Source of the DNA: Pedobacter frigoris
Lineage (GTDB): Bacteria; Bacteroidota; Bacteroidia; Sphingobacteriales; Sphingobacteriaceae
Assembly (NCBI RefSeq): GCF_005116445.1
Contig: NZ_SWBQ01000005.1
Coordinates: 370,933 to 434,932, forward strand
DNA: 64,000 nt
Reading direction: 5' to 3'
The notes under the pieces are model-generated. The model made no database searches, had not been told where the DNA came from, and was given only the letters and a program-made list of their open reading frames with translations. Position numbers and translations under genes: made by a program. Of the stretch, positions 8,900 through 17,297 are shown piece after piece (positions within the stretch are counted from its first letter, which is position 1; each line of letters starts with the position of its first letter).

Positions 8900-10135
8900 T
8901 TAAACTGCTTCTGCCTCAATTTTCTTTTTATCAGTAAAGAAAACTGCAAATAAAAGGAATACTACCAAGGCAATACCTGAAGGGATGATCCAAATCATTT
9001 TCCAGTCAAATACACCATCGGCGGTTTTATAACTATCAGTGATCATACCTGCTACTTCAAAGCCGATCAGCATCCCTACTCCGTAAGTAGCGAGGGTAAT
9101 CAATCCCTGAGCAGAACTTTTGTATTTTTCTCCTGCAGCAGCATTGGTATAGATCTGGCCCGACACAAAGAAAAAGTCGTAGCAGATGCCATGTAAAGCA
9201 ATACCGATAATCAGCATGAAGCTAAGATCGGTTGCATTTCCATAGGCGAACAGCGCATAACGTACAGCCCATGCCAGCATACCTACAAGAATTGTTTTCT
9301 TGAATCCAAAACGGGTAAAGAATACCGGCAAAAGTAATAGGAACAATACTTCGGAGATCTGACCAATGGTCATTTTTCCTGTAGGATTATCTACACCTAC
9401 ATTCGATAAGAAAGGGTGTGCATTTTGATAGTAAAATGCCAGTGGAATACAGATCAGGATAGAAGAGATGAAGAAGATAGCGAAGTTTTTGTCCTTTAAA
9501 AGCTTCAATGCATCTAATCCCAAAATTTCTGAAATTTTCACTTTCTCACCGCTAGCTCCTTTTGGTGGAGTCTTAGGAAGAGCGAAGCTGAACAGACCCA
9601 ATATCAGTGATGCGATTCCGGCCATTGCGAAGGTGTTTTTTAACAATCCCGCAGTAGTGCTTTCTGCTGAGTCCCAATGGAAGATATAACTGATCATCAA
9701 ACCTGCTGTAATCCAGCCAATCGTTCCAAATACCCTGATCGTAGAAAACTCTTTCTCAGGATCTTTCATCTGGTTAAAGGAAACTGAGTTTACAAGAGCC
9801 AGTGTAGGCATAAATAGAATCATGTATCCCAGTACGTATGGGTAGAAAACAGAAATATCTTCTGAATTGTACATTTGGTACATCAGGAGCGCACCTACAA
9901 TATGTAATACACCAAGAATTTTCTCAGCGTTGAAATACTTATCGGCAATCAATCCGATGATAAATGGCGCAATAATAGCCCCCCATGACTGGGTAGAAAA
10001 TACAGAGCCGGTCTGTGCTCCGGTTGCATGAAGGTTATTGCCCAGGAAAGTTCCCAGGGTAACAAACCATGAGCCCCAGATGAAAAATTCCAGGAACATC
10101 ATGAAAGATAATTTAATACGGTTACTTGAGTTCAT
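8900..10135 (-). CDS. MFS transporter, nucleoside:H+ symporter (NupG-like) family
   Basis: An inner-membrane carrier of 411 residues with about 12 transmembrane helices. The N-terminal 'FMMFLEFFIWGSWFVTLG' and 'GAIIAPFIIGLIADKYF' segments are characteristic of the Nuc_H_symport group. In Bacteroidota many members sit in sugar-catabolic operons rather than nucleoside operons. It lies between the DUF1080 lipoprotein (34 bases) and the Hyi-like gene (11 bases), so it most likely imports the sugar, keto-sugar or aglycone produced in the periplasm. The substrate cannot be read from the sequence. Confidence 0.85.
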   Translation of the reverse strand: MNSSNRIKLSFMMFLEFFIWGSWFVTLGTFLGNNLHATGAQTGSVFSTQSWGAIIAPFIIGLIADKYFNAEKILGVLHIVGALLMYQMYNSEDISVFYPYVLGYMILFMPTLALVNSVSFNQMKDPEKEFSTIRVFGTIGWITAGLMISYIFHWDSAESTTAGLLKNTFAMAGIASLILGLFSFALPKTPPKGASGEKVKISEILGLDALKLLKDKNFAIFFISSILICIPLAFYYQNAHPFLSNVGVDNPTGKMTIGQISEVLFLLLLPVFFTRFGFKKTILVGMLAWAVRYALFAYGNATDLSFMLIIGIALHGICYDFFFVSGQIYTNAAAGEKYKSSAQGLITLATYGVGMLIGFEVAGMITDSYKTADGVFDWKMIWIIPSGIALVVFLLFAVFFTDKKKIEAEAV

Positions 10136-10169
10136 ATTTGGTTTTTTGATTTGTCTTTAAATGTATTGA

Positions 10170-10874
10170 TTATAGCTCTTTAATCATAATGTTACGGTAC
10201 CACACGCTATCGCCGTGATCCTGCAGTGCAATTTTACCCATTTTAAAGGTACCCCAGTTTTCCCAGCCTTTAAATTTACTGCCATTGATCAGCGTTTTCC
10301 AGTTGTCGTCCCATAGTGTGGTAGAAACGACTTTTACACCATTCAGATACTGCTCAAGTTTACCATTTTTACTGATGATCTCTGCGCTGTTCCATTCTCC
10401 AACGGCTTTAACCGGCTCAGAACTGCTTTTGATCAGGTCATAAAGATCCCCTGCACGATGTTTAGTGATCTTTCCATCAGGATGACCATCGTTATCCAAC
10501 ACCTGCATCTCCAGACCAGTGCTATATGTTGCGCCATATTTAGCCTTGTCTTCATGTACATAGAAAATCAGCCCACTGTTTGCCTTTGGAGCAACTTTCC
10601 ATTCGTATTTCAAATGGAAATTGCTGTATTCTTTATCTGTTACAAGGTCACCGCCGCCATCACCAGGTCCTTTTGGATCAAGATGCAGCGCGCCGTCTTC
10701 AACCTTCCATTTAGCACCTGCAGTAGTTTTACCGTAAGTATGCCATCCTGTAGTTGTTTTACCGTCAAACAATCTTGTAAAACCTTTAGTGCCAGTCTGG
10801 CTTTTTGTACTGCTGCAGCCTAGCATTGCGGTAATGGCCAGCGCAGATACTGCAGAGAGAATGTATTGTTTCAT
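10170..10874 (-). CDS. DUF1080 (3-keto-disaccharide hydrolase domain) lipoprotein
   Basis: A 234-residue protein starting with a lipoprotein signal (MKQYILSAVSALAITAMLGC, lipidated Cys near residue 20). The rest is one PF06439 jelly-roll domain. Family hallmarks are 'GFTRLFDGKTTTGWHTYGK', 'GGGDLVTDKEYSNFHLKYEW', 'NSGLIFYVHED', 'GLEMQVLDND' and 'IALQDHGDSVWYRNI'. PF06439 is named for hydrolysis of 3-keto-glycosides such as 3-keto-disaccharides. Its place beside a GMC dehydrogenase pair supports that role here: cleaving a glycoside already oxidised at C3. Both location and activity are inference from family and context. Confidence 0.88.
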   Translation of the reverse strand: MKQYILSAVSALAITAMLGCSSTKSQTGTKGFTRLFDGKTTTGWHTYGKTTAGAKWKVEDGALHLDPKGPGDGGGDLVTDKEYSNFHLKYEWKVAPKANSGLIFYVHEDKAKYGATYSTGLEMQVLDNDGHPDGKITKHRAGDLYDLIKSSSEPVKAVGEWNSAEIISKNGKLEQYLNGVKVVSTTLWDDNWKTLINGSKFKGWENWGTFKMGKIALQDHGDSVWYRNIMIKEL

Positions 10875-10895
10875 TTATGTATTTGTTTTAAATTT

Positions 10896-12353
10896 TTAAA
10901 CCCCAAGTGTCCATCCTTTACGGTATTCACGTTTTACGAATTGATTTACGTCATCCAGATTTGTCACCCTCATATTGTTATTGTCCCAAAGCAATTTGAT
11001 GTTCCGTCCAGGATAAATGATATTGCCTTTGTCATTTTTGCGTTGAACATCAACACCACGAATAGCGAGATTTGCCATTAATAAAGCCTCTGTCAGCGGC
11101 CCTGCAATTTCAAAAGGAGAGCTCACTTCCTGTTTGCCATAACCTGCAATCGCGGCTTCAACCCATTGCTTATAATGTCCGTTTGCACCCTCAGGTACAC
11201 GTGCAAAACGCTGTTTTAGATTGATGTCTTTGTTTCTGCTCAGAGGAAGCAACTTAGGGTTTGCGCTGTATGTGCTCGCCATCATTTTGCCTTTCGTTCC
11301 GATAAACAAAGTTCCGTTACCGCCATCGCCAAAAGTTTCGTTTGCCTGCAATTCTTCAGGCCTCTCCGGTTGTATACCGCCGTCCATCCAGTGCACAGTA
11401 ACATCACCTTTTGTTTTGTTGGTTTTAGGGAACTTTAACGTCACATGACTTGATGGAGGACAGCTGTCAGGAAAATAACCTCTTTTGAATTCATCCACAT
11501 AGACCGAGCCAACACTTGCCTGTACTTCACTAGCATATTTCAGGTTGAGCACACTAAAAGGAGCTTCAAGCAAATGACATCCCATATCGCCTAATGCACC
11601 TGTTCCGTAATCCCACCAGCCGCGCCAGTTAAACGGAACTAGCTTATCGACATAATCCTTATAAGGCGCCGTTCCCAGCCACAGATCCCAATCCAGATCA
11701 GCAGGCACCTGGGCTTTGTTTGTAGACCATGGGACACCCTGAGGCCATACCGGACGGTCAGTCCAGGCATAAACGGTATGTACATCACCAATTAATCCTG
11801 CATCATACCATTCTTTCATCTGACGAGGCCCATCATTTGATGCACCCTGATTACCCATTTGCGTTACCACCTGATATTTTTTAGCAGCAGCAGTAAGTGC
11901 CCTGGCTTCATAAATATCGTGGGTTAAAGGTTTTTGCACATACACATGCTTACCGAGCTGCATAGCAGCCATAGCCTGTACCGCATGGTTATGGTCCGGA
12001 GTAGAAATGGAAACTGCATCAAAGTTTTTTGATTCCTTTTCAAACATTTCACGCCAGTCCTTATAATATTTTGCTTTTGGAAAAGCCTTTACACTTTTAG
12101 CAGCCCTTGAGTCGTGAACATCACAAAGAAATCCAATATCTGCTTTGCCGCTTTTATAAAAAGCATCGATATCTGACTGCCCCTTACCACCCACACCAAC
12201 ACCGGCGATGATCAGCCGGTCACTCGGCGCCAAAAAACCTTTTCCCCCCAACACATGCCTGGGAACAATCATGAATGCAGAGGCTGCAATAGTCGTCGTT
12301 TTTAGAAAGCCACGTCTAGATGTAGCGTTCTGGTCTTTTTTCATTTCTTCCAT
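10896..12353 (-). CDS. Gfo/Idh/MocA family oxidoreductase with Tat signal
   Basis: A 485-residue NAD(P)-dependent oxidoreductase-like protein. A twin-arginine signal 'SRRGFLKTT' (about residues 12-20) and a hydrophobic stretch ending near 'VLGGKG' precede the Rossmann fold ('IAGVGVGGKGQSD'). The conserved 'YVQKPLTHDIYEAR' carries the family EKP-like lysine (here QKP), and 'GTGALGDMGCHLLE' is the second hallmark. Exported Gfo/Idh/MocA proteins of this subtype are widespread in Bacteroidota and Planctomycetes and may keep their cofactor bound during Tat export. It lies 21 bases before the DUF1080 gene and 26 after a TIM barrel. Its redox partner and substrate are unknown. Confidence 0.88.
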   Translation of the reverse strand: MEEMKKDQNATSRRGFLKTTTIAASAFMIVPRHVLGGKGFLAPSDRLIIAGVGVGGKGQSDIDAFYKSGKADIGFLCDVHDSRAAKSVKAFPKAKYYKDWREMFEKESKNFDAVSISTPDHNHAVQAMAAMQLGKHVYVQKPLTHDIYEARALTAAAKKYQVVTQMGNQGASNDGPRQMKEWYDAGLIGDVHTVYAWTDRPVWPQGVPWSTNKAQVPADLDWDLWLGTAPYKDYVDKLVPFNWRGWWDYGTGALGDMGCHLLEAPFSVLNLKYASEVQASVGSVYVDEFKRGYFPDSCPPSSHVTLKFPKTNKTKGDVTVHWMDGGIQPERPEELQANETFGDGGNGTLFIGTKGKMMASTYSANPKLLPLSRNKDINLKQRFARVPEGANGHYKQWVEAAIAGYGKQEVSSPFEIAGPLTEALLMANLAIRGVDVQRKNDKGNIIYPGRNIKLLWDNNNMRVTNLDDVNQFVKREYRKGWTLGV

Positions 12354-12379
12354 GGTTTCTGGTTTAGTTTTTTTAAGGG

Positions 12380-13435
12380 TTATGATATTCCTAAGATCTT
12401 GTTGTTAAAATCATCATTTCCACCGGATGCCGCAAAATCATCAAATGCTCTGTCTGTCACTTTAATGATGTGTTTTTTTATAAACTCTGCACCTTCAGCA
12501 GCGCCTACCTGTGCATTTTTAATACAGCATTCCCATTCCATCACAGCCCATCCCTTATAGTCATATTGTGCCAGTTTGCTGAAAATCGTTTTAAAGTCTA
12601 CCTGTCCATCGCCGGGAGAACGGTATCTGCCGGCACGGTTCGCCCAGCTTTGATAACCACCAAAAGCTCCCTGCTTACCAGTTGGATTAAATTCTGAATC
12701 TTTTACGTGGAATGCTTTGATACGTTCGTGGTAAAAGTCGATGTATTGGATATAGTCGAGCTGCTGGAGTACAAAATGTGAAGGATCATATAGCAAACAG
12801 GCGCGCGGATGATTGTTTACCTTTTCCAGGAACATTTCATAAGTGACGCCGTCAAAGAGGTCTTCACCAGGATGAATTTCATAGCACACATCCACACCAC
12901 AGTTGTCGAACTCATTTAGGATCGGCATCCACCTTTTTGCAAGTTCAGTGAAGGCGGCATCAACTAACCCCTCGGGGCGTTGCGGCCATGGGTGAAACAT
13001 GTGCCATAATAGCGATCCGCTAAAGGTAGCATGTGCGTTTAAACCAAGATTTTGCGAGGCTTTTGCAGCATATTTCATTTGCTGTACAGCCCATTCAGTA
13101 CGTGCCTTGGGGTTGTTTTTATACTGATCAGGGGCAAAAGCATCAAATGCCAGATCGTATGCAGGATTAACTGCTACAAGCTGACCCTGCAAATGTGTAG
13201 ATAACTCAGAAATCTCCAGTCCGTACGAAGCTACCTTGCCTTTCAGTTCATCAGCATAGGTTTTACTTTCCGCAGCTTTTTGCAGGTCTATAAACCTCGC
13301 GTCAAGCGTAGGCATCTGGATTGCTTTAAATCCCAATCCGGCTGCCCATTCGCATATTGCATCTAAAGAGTTAAAAGGAGCTTCGTCGCCAATGAATTGT
13401 GCAAGAAAAACTCCAGGGCCTTTAATTGTTGTCAT
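12380..13435 (-). CDS. Cytosolic sugar phosphate isomerase/epimerase (xylose-isomerase-like TIM barrel)
   Basis: A 351-residue TIM barrel without a signal peptide. Likely metal ligands are in 'VCYEIHPGEDLFD', 'CLLYDPSHFVLQ', 'AFHVKDSEF' and 'AVMEWECCI'. It follows the cytosolic Gfo/Idh/MocA gene by 7 bases, so the two are probably translated together and may act in sequence, one reducing or oxidising and the other isomerising a sugar intermediate. It is the only one of the three TIM barrels in this operon that lacks an export signal. The substrate is unknown. Confidence 0.87.
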   Translation of the reverse strand: MTTIKGPGVFLAQFIGDEAPFNSLDAICEWAAGLGFKAIQMPTLDARFIDLQKAAESKTYADELKGKVASYGLEISELSTHLQGQLVAVNPAYDLAFDAFAPDQYKNNPKARTEWAVQQMKYAAKASQNLGLNAHATFSGSLLWHMFHPWPQRPEGLVDAAFTELAKRWMPILNEFDNCGVDVCYEIHPGEDLFDGVTYEMFLEKVNNHPRACLLYDPSHFVLQQLDYIQYIDFYHERIKAFHVKDSEFNPTGKQGAFGGYQSWANRAGRYRSPGDGQVDFKTIFSKLAQYDYKGWAVMEWECCIKNAQVGAAEGAEFIKKHIIKVTDRAFDDFAASGGNDDFNNKILGIS

Positions 13436-13442
13436 CTGTTAA

Positions 13443-14600
13443 TTATATCTTAAAATCAAACCATTTTTGATCTGATGCACTTGAAGCTACTACGGCATCT
13501 ATAAAAGCCATTCCTCTTACACCATCTTCTACTCTTGGGAAATCCAGCATGGCATCAGTAGGGGTAGTGCCGTTGATCTTTGCCACTACTGTAGATGCGA
13601 AATTTCTATATATATTGGCAAATGCCTCCAGATAACCTTCTGGGTGGCCACCCGGTACGCGCGTGTTGTGTTTGGCAATATCTGATAAATATGCTTGTCC
13701 GGCACGATAAACCTGCGCAGGCTCATTCAGCCATTTTACAATCAAGGTATTGGGTTCCATCTGGTGCCATTCCAGACCTCCTTTTTCACCATATACTTTA
13801 ATCTTTAATGCATTTTCCTCTCCGGCCGCAATTTGAGAAGCCACAAGTACACCGTTGGCACCATTATCGAATTTCAACAATACGTTTCCATCATCATCGA
13901 GTCCTCTTCCTTCTACCACAATGTTCAGGTCTGCACATACTTTGCTGATCTTTAAGCCTGAAATATATTCAGCCAGTTGAGCAGCATGAGTACCTATATC
14001 ACCCATACATCCACTTTTTCCGCTCTTTTTCGGGTCAGTACGCCATGCGGCGCCTGCGTTGCCTTCTCTTTCTGTAAGGGTGCTGAGCCATCCCTGAGGA
14101 TATTCAACCATTATTTTTCTGATGGCACCCAGTTTGCCTTCTTTTACCATTTGTCTGGCTTGTTTTACCATTGGGTAGCCAGAGTAGGTATGAGTAAGAC
14201 AAAGTACAAGTCCGGTTTCTTCCACCTTTTTCTGCAATTGTTTTGCTTCATCAAGCGACAAAGCAATAGGCTTCTCAATAACCACATTAAAGCCATTTTC
14301 CAAAGCCAGCATTGCAGGAGCAAAGTGGGCAAAATTAGGAGTCACTATCGTCACGAAGTCGATGCGTTTATCGGCAGGGAGTTTACTTTCCTTTTCGATC
14401 ATTTCTTCAAAATTCATGTAAACCCTGTCTTCAGGAAGAAACAACATCCGACCTGATTCTTTAGCTACTTCCGGATTGATGCTCAGGGCTCCGCAGCAAA
14501 ATTCTACCTGCCCGTCCATGTTTGCGGCAATGCGGTGAACGGCGCCGATGAAAGCATCTTTACCACCGCCAACCATGCCCATTCTAATTTTTCTATTCAT
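13443..14600 (-). CDS. Cytosolic Gfo/Idh/MocA family oxidoreductase
   Basis: A 385-residue dehydrogenase with an N-terminal Rossmann fold ('RMGMVGGGKDAFIGAVHR') and the canonical 'VVIEKPIALSLDEA' motif, whose Lys is the catalytic/NAD-binding residue. It also has 'CMGDIGTHAAQLAEYI', where the conserved Asp/His pair sits. No signal peptide is seen, so it acts in the cytoplasm, unlike its Tat-exported paralogue two genes downstream. It is 2 bases from the GMC gene and 7 from the next TIM barrel. It is a plausible enzyme for reducing an imported 3-keto sugar back to the parent sugar; that is an inference. Confidence 0.9.
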   Translation of the reverse strand: MNRKIRMGMVGGGKDAFIGAVHRIAANMDGQVEFCCGALSINPEVAKESGRMLFLPEDRVYMNFEEMIEKESKLPADKRIDFVTIVTPNFAHFAPAMLALENGFNVVIEKPIALSLDEAKQLQKKVEETGLVLCLTHTYSGYPMVKQARQMVKEGKLGAIRKIMVEYPQGWLSTLTEREGNAGAAWRTDPKKSGKSGCMGDIGTHAAQLAEYISGLKISKVCADLNIVVEGRGLDDDGNVLLKFDNGANGVLVASQIAAGEENALKIKVYGEKGGLEWHQMEPNTLIVKWLNEPAQVYRAGQAYLSDIAKHNTRVPGGHPEGYLEAFANIYRNFASTVVAKINGTTPTDAMLDFPRVEDGVRGMAFIDAVVASSASDQKWFDFKI

Positions 14601-14602
14601 TA

Positions 14603-16306
14603 TTATAGATTACCTTTTTTTAATTCACTTACAGCAAAATCACAGGCTCTTGCTGTTAAAGCCATATATGTCAATGATGGGTTCTGACACGCCGCTGAAG
14701 TCATGCAGGATCCATCTGTTACGAATACATTTTTCACTTCATGCATCTGGTTCCATTTGTTTAATACCGAGGTTTTAGGGTCATGACCCATGCGGGCTGT
14801 TCCCATCTCATGTATAGCCATACCTGGGGCAGAGCCGTTGTCATAGGTTTTCACGTCTTTCATGCCCGCAGCTTCCAGCATCTCCGCAGCATCATTCATC
14901 ATGTCAACACGCATTTTGCGCTCGTTGTCTTTAAACTCACAGTCGATTGCCAAAACAGGTTGTCCCCATTTGTCTTTTTTTGTCTTGTCTATAGAAACCT
15001 TGTTCTCGTAATGAGGCAGGGATTCTCCAAATCCGCCCAGTCCCATGCTCCATGCACCGGGAACAGTCATCTGGTCTTTAAACTCAGCACCGAAAGCCAT
15101 CTCTGCAACATCAGCATGCCAGTTTCCGCGACTTGCACCACCCTGATAGCCAAAGCCTCTCAGGTAGTCACGCTTGTCGCCATTCATGTTCTGGTATCTT
15201 GGTATGTAGATCCCGTTGGCGCGCTTGCCATAGGTGTATTTGTCTTCAAATCCCTCTGCTTTTCCTGATGCCCCGCAACGGAAATGGTGATCCATAAGGT
15301 TGTGACCCAATTGACCGCTGCCATTGCCCAGTCCATTAGGATGCTCGTCCGAAGTGGAGTTCAATAATAAGAATGTTGACCCTAAAGTAGAACCGTTCAC
15401 AAATACAATTTTAGCAAAGTACTCAATCGTCTCCTTGGTTTCAGAATCAATTACCACCACGCCCTTAGCTTTTTGAGTCTCTTTATCGTAGATGATTGTG
15501 TTTACGAGAGAGAATGGGCGTAAGGTTAGGTTTCCGGTGGCTACTGCAGCCGGTAGGGTAGAGGATTGGGTACTGAAATAAGCACCATATGGACAGCCTC
15601 TGCTGCAAAGGTTTCTGTACTGACAAGAGCCTCTTCCGCCATGCGGCACGGTTAGGTTAGCCGTACGTCCCATGATCATGATCCGGGATTTTTTCCACTT
15701 GTCTTCAATACGTTTTTTAACTTCCTTTTCAACACAGTTGAATTCCATTGGCGGAAGAAAGTGTCCGTCAGGTAATGCCGGCCAGTTTTCTACTGAACCA
15801 CTGATCCCTGCGAATTTTTCTACATGATCATACCATGGTGCCAGGTCCTTATAACGGATAGGCCAGTCTACACCATATCCGTCTTTAAGGTTGTCCTCAA
15901 AATTCAGGTCACTTAAACGATAACTTTGCCTGCCCCACATCAGCGACTTGCCACCCACGTGAAAGCCACGGTACCAGTCAAAACGCTTCACCTCAGTATA
16001 CGGGCAATCCAGGTCATTTACCCAAAAGCTTTCATTAAACTCCTGGTAAGGATAGTCCCTTTTTTGCACTGGGTGGGTTTCTTTTTGTGCCTCAGTTAAT
16101 TTGCCCCTGTGTTCAAATTCCCAGGGGTTTTTCATTGCGGTGGTATAATCTTTTATATGTTCAATGTTTCTTCCTCTTTCGAGTAATAAAACCTTTAATC
16201 CTTTTTCAGTTAGTTCTTTTGCTGCCCAGCCGCCGCTTATTCCGGATCCCACAACAATGGCATCATAAGTATTATTGGCTGTTGCCTTGATATTCAAATT
16301 GCTCAT
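14603..16306 (-). CDS. GMC family oxidoreductase (FAD sugar dehydrogenase large subunit)
   Basis: A 567-residue flavoprotein. The FAD-binding dinucleotide fold is 'AIVVGSGISGGWAAKELTE' (about residues 15-33) with 'LLLERG' after it. 'GGKSLMWGRQSYRL' is the flavin-contact region, a cysteine-rich 'CQYRNLCSRGCPYGAYF' lies mid-protein, and the C-terminal GMC domain has 'IHEMGTARMGHD' and 'SAACQNPSLT', which carry the catalytic His/Asn. It is encoded 21 bases after the subunit-3-like gene; the pair matches membrane-bound gluconate-2-dehydrogenase or sugar 3-dehydrogenase complexes. It has no signal peptide, so export, if any, would be by co-transport with the Tat-bearing small subunit. Confidence 0.92.
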   Translation of the reverse strand: MSNLNIKATANNTYDAIVVGSGISGGWAAKELTEKGLKVLLLERGRNIEHIKDYTTAMKNPWEFEHRGKLTEAQKETHPVQKRDYPYQEFNESFWVNDLDCPYTEVKRFDWYRGFHVGGKSLMWGRQSYRLSDLNFEDNLKDGYGVDWPIRYKDLAPWYDHVEKFAGISGSVENWPALPDGHFLPPMEFNCVEKEVKKRIEDKWKKSRIMIMGRTANLTVPHGGRGSCQYRNLCSRGCPYGAYFSTQSSTLPAAVATGNLTLRPFSLVNTIIYDKETQKAKGVVVIDSETKETIEYFAKIVFVNGSTLGSTFLLLNSTSDEHPNGLGNGSGQLGHNLMDHHFRCGASGKAEGFEDKYTYGKRANGIYIPRYQNMNGDKRDYLRGFGYQGGASRGNWHADVAEMAFGAEFKDQMTVPGAWSMGLGGFGESLPHYENKVSIDKTKKDKWGQPVLAIDCEFKDNERKMRVDMMNDAAEMLEAAGMKDVKTYDNGSAPGMAIHEMGTARMGHDPKTSVLNKWNQMHEVKNVFVTDGSCMTSAACQNPSLTYMALTARACDFAVSELKKGNL

Positions 16307-16327
16307 TTTAATTTTATTGAAGGTTAA

Positions 16328-17017
16328 CTATGCCCAAACTCTCTGACCTGGTTTCAGATCTACGCAGCCGTCGTAACGGCCAGGTACCTGGATGTACTGA
16401 TACGCTTTTGTACAACCTATTTCAGAAGTGAAATAACCCAGCAGTGTCAGGTCTCTGACGATCGCAAAAAAGCGGGGTTCCATCTTAGGTTTGTCCTTTG
16501 GTAAGATAGAAATTGTACCGGCGTTTTCCGTTTGTGACTTAGCCTTGTCATCAGGATTAACGGTTTGTTTATCCTTTTCAGCTGATTCCTGCTTGTCCAG
16601 AGCGTCTTTCTCCGTCTTGGTGGCGGCAATCGTTTCCTCCCTAAGTTTATTCAGTAATTGCTGGCGTTGTTCTACTGAAATTTCAATAAATGATTTCTTA
16701 AACTCTTCTTTAGATTGTTTTTCAAGGTCTTCCAATCCTTTAACGAAGGCTTTCTGAGCATCATCCGGATAACAATCCTTGACCATCATAGCGATGAATG
16801 GCCCTACACCTGCTGCCTTAGCACCTGGTGAACTTGTGGTAGGGATGATGATGTCGGCAACTTCCGTAATCAGCAATTGCTGGTCATCAGTAAATAAGCT
16901 GTCATTGGTTTTTGTGGATGGAGAATTGCAACCCTCAAGGAATACTCCGATCGTAGTTGCTGATAATGCGCCTCCCATTAGAAAGGCCATATTCTTCACT
17001 GCTGCTCTTCTGTCCAT
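16328..17017 (-). CDS. Gluconate 2-dehydrogenase subunit 3 family protein (Tat lipoprotein-like)
   Basis: The 229-residue small subunit of a GMC sugar dehydrogenase. The N-terminus has MDRRAAVKNM, a hydrophobic core and 'FLEGC', a twin-arginine signal with a lipobox. The body has 'LLITEVADIIIPTTSSPGAKAAGV' and 'LTLLGYFTSEIGCTKAYQYIQVPGRYDGC', the family signature. A charged Lys/Glu-rich insert at about residues 130-175 is unusual compared with the compact family core. It is the first gene of the nine-gene operon, with about 280 bases of upstream sequence shared divergently with the threonine dehydrogenase gene. It probably tethers and helps export the GMC subunit. Confidence 0.88.
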   Translation of the reverse strand: MDRRAAVKNMAFLMGGALSATTIGVFLEGCNSPSTKTNDSLFTDDQQLLITEVADIIIPTTSSPGAKAAGVGPFIAMMVKDCYPDDAQKAFVKGLEDLEKQSKEEFKKSFIEISVEQRQQLLNKLREETIAATKTEKDALDKQESAEKDKQTVNPDDKAKSQTENAGTISILPKDKPKMEPRFFAIVRDLTLLGYFTSEIGCTKAYQYIQVPGRYDGCVDLKPGQRVWA

Positions 17018-17297
17018 ATTTGGCGATTTAGGTGTTTTGGTGTGCTCTAACTGTGTTTTGTTTTGTAATATTAAGAAAAAAATAATAGTTAGTGTTCAAA
17101 ATACACAATTAAAGTAAATATATAATGTTTTTGTTACTTTATGAATTCAACGTCGAATATACCTAGAATCTTATGTGAAATTTCTATTCATATAGCTTCT
17201 AAACAGTTAAATATTAGTGCTTAAATATTGTGTGCAATAAACATTTTTTAATAGGTTTGTCCATTTAATTACTTTTGCCAAAATCCACATAAAATCA
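17018..17297 (+). other. Divergent intergenic region between the sugar-oxidation operon and tdh
   Basis: These 280 AT-rich bases must contain both divergent promoters. A 9-bp direct repeat TTAAATATT occurs at 17207-17215 and 17221-17229, 14 bases apart, a possible operator half-site pair. A TACTTTTG box (TAnnTTTG type) lies about 25 bases before the tdh start, but no TTG is placed at the usual distance upstream. No RNA gene or small ORF is convincing. Confidence 0.4.

Noticed and set aside
13977..15268. Long antisense frames (159 and 161 codons) inside the cytosolic Gfo/Idh and GMC genes
   Set aside because: They lie wholly within well-supported genes on the other strand, have no recognisable domain, and are rich in Cys, His and Phe as expected of shadow frames.
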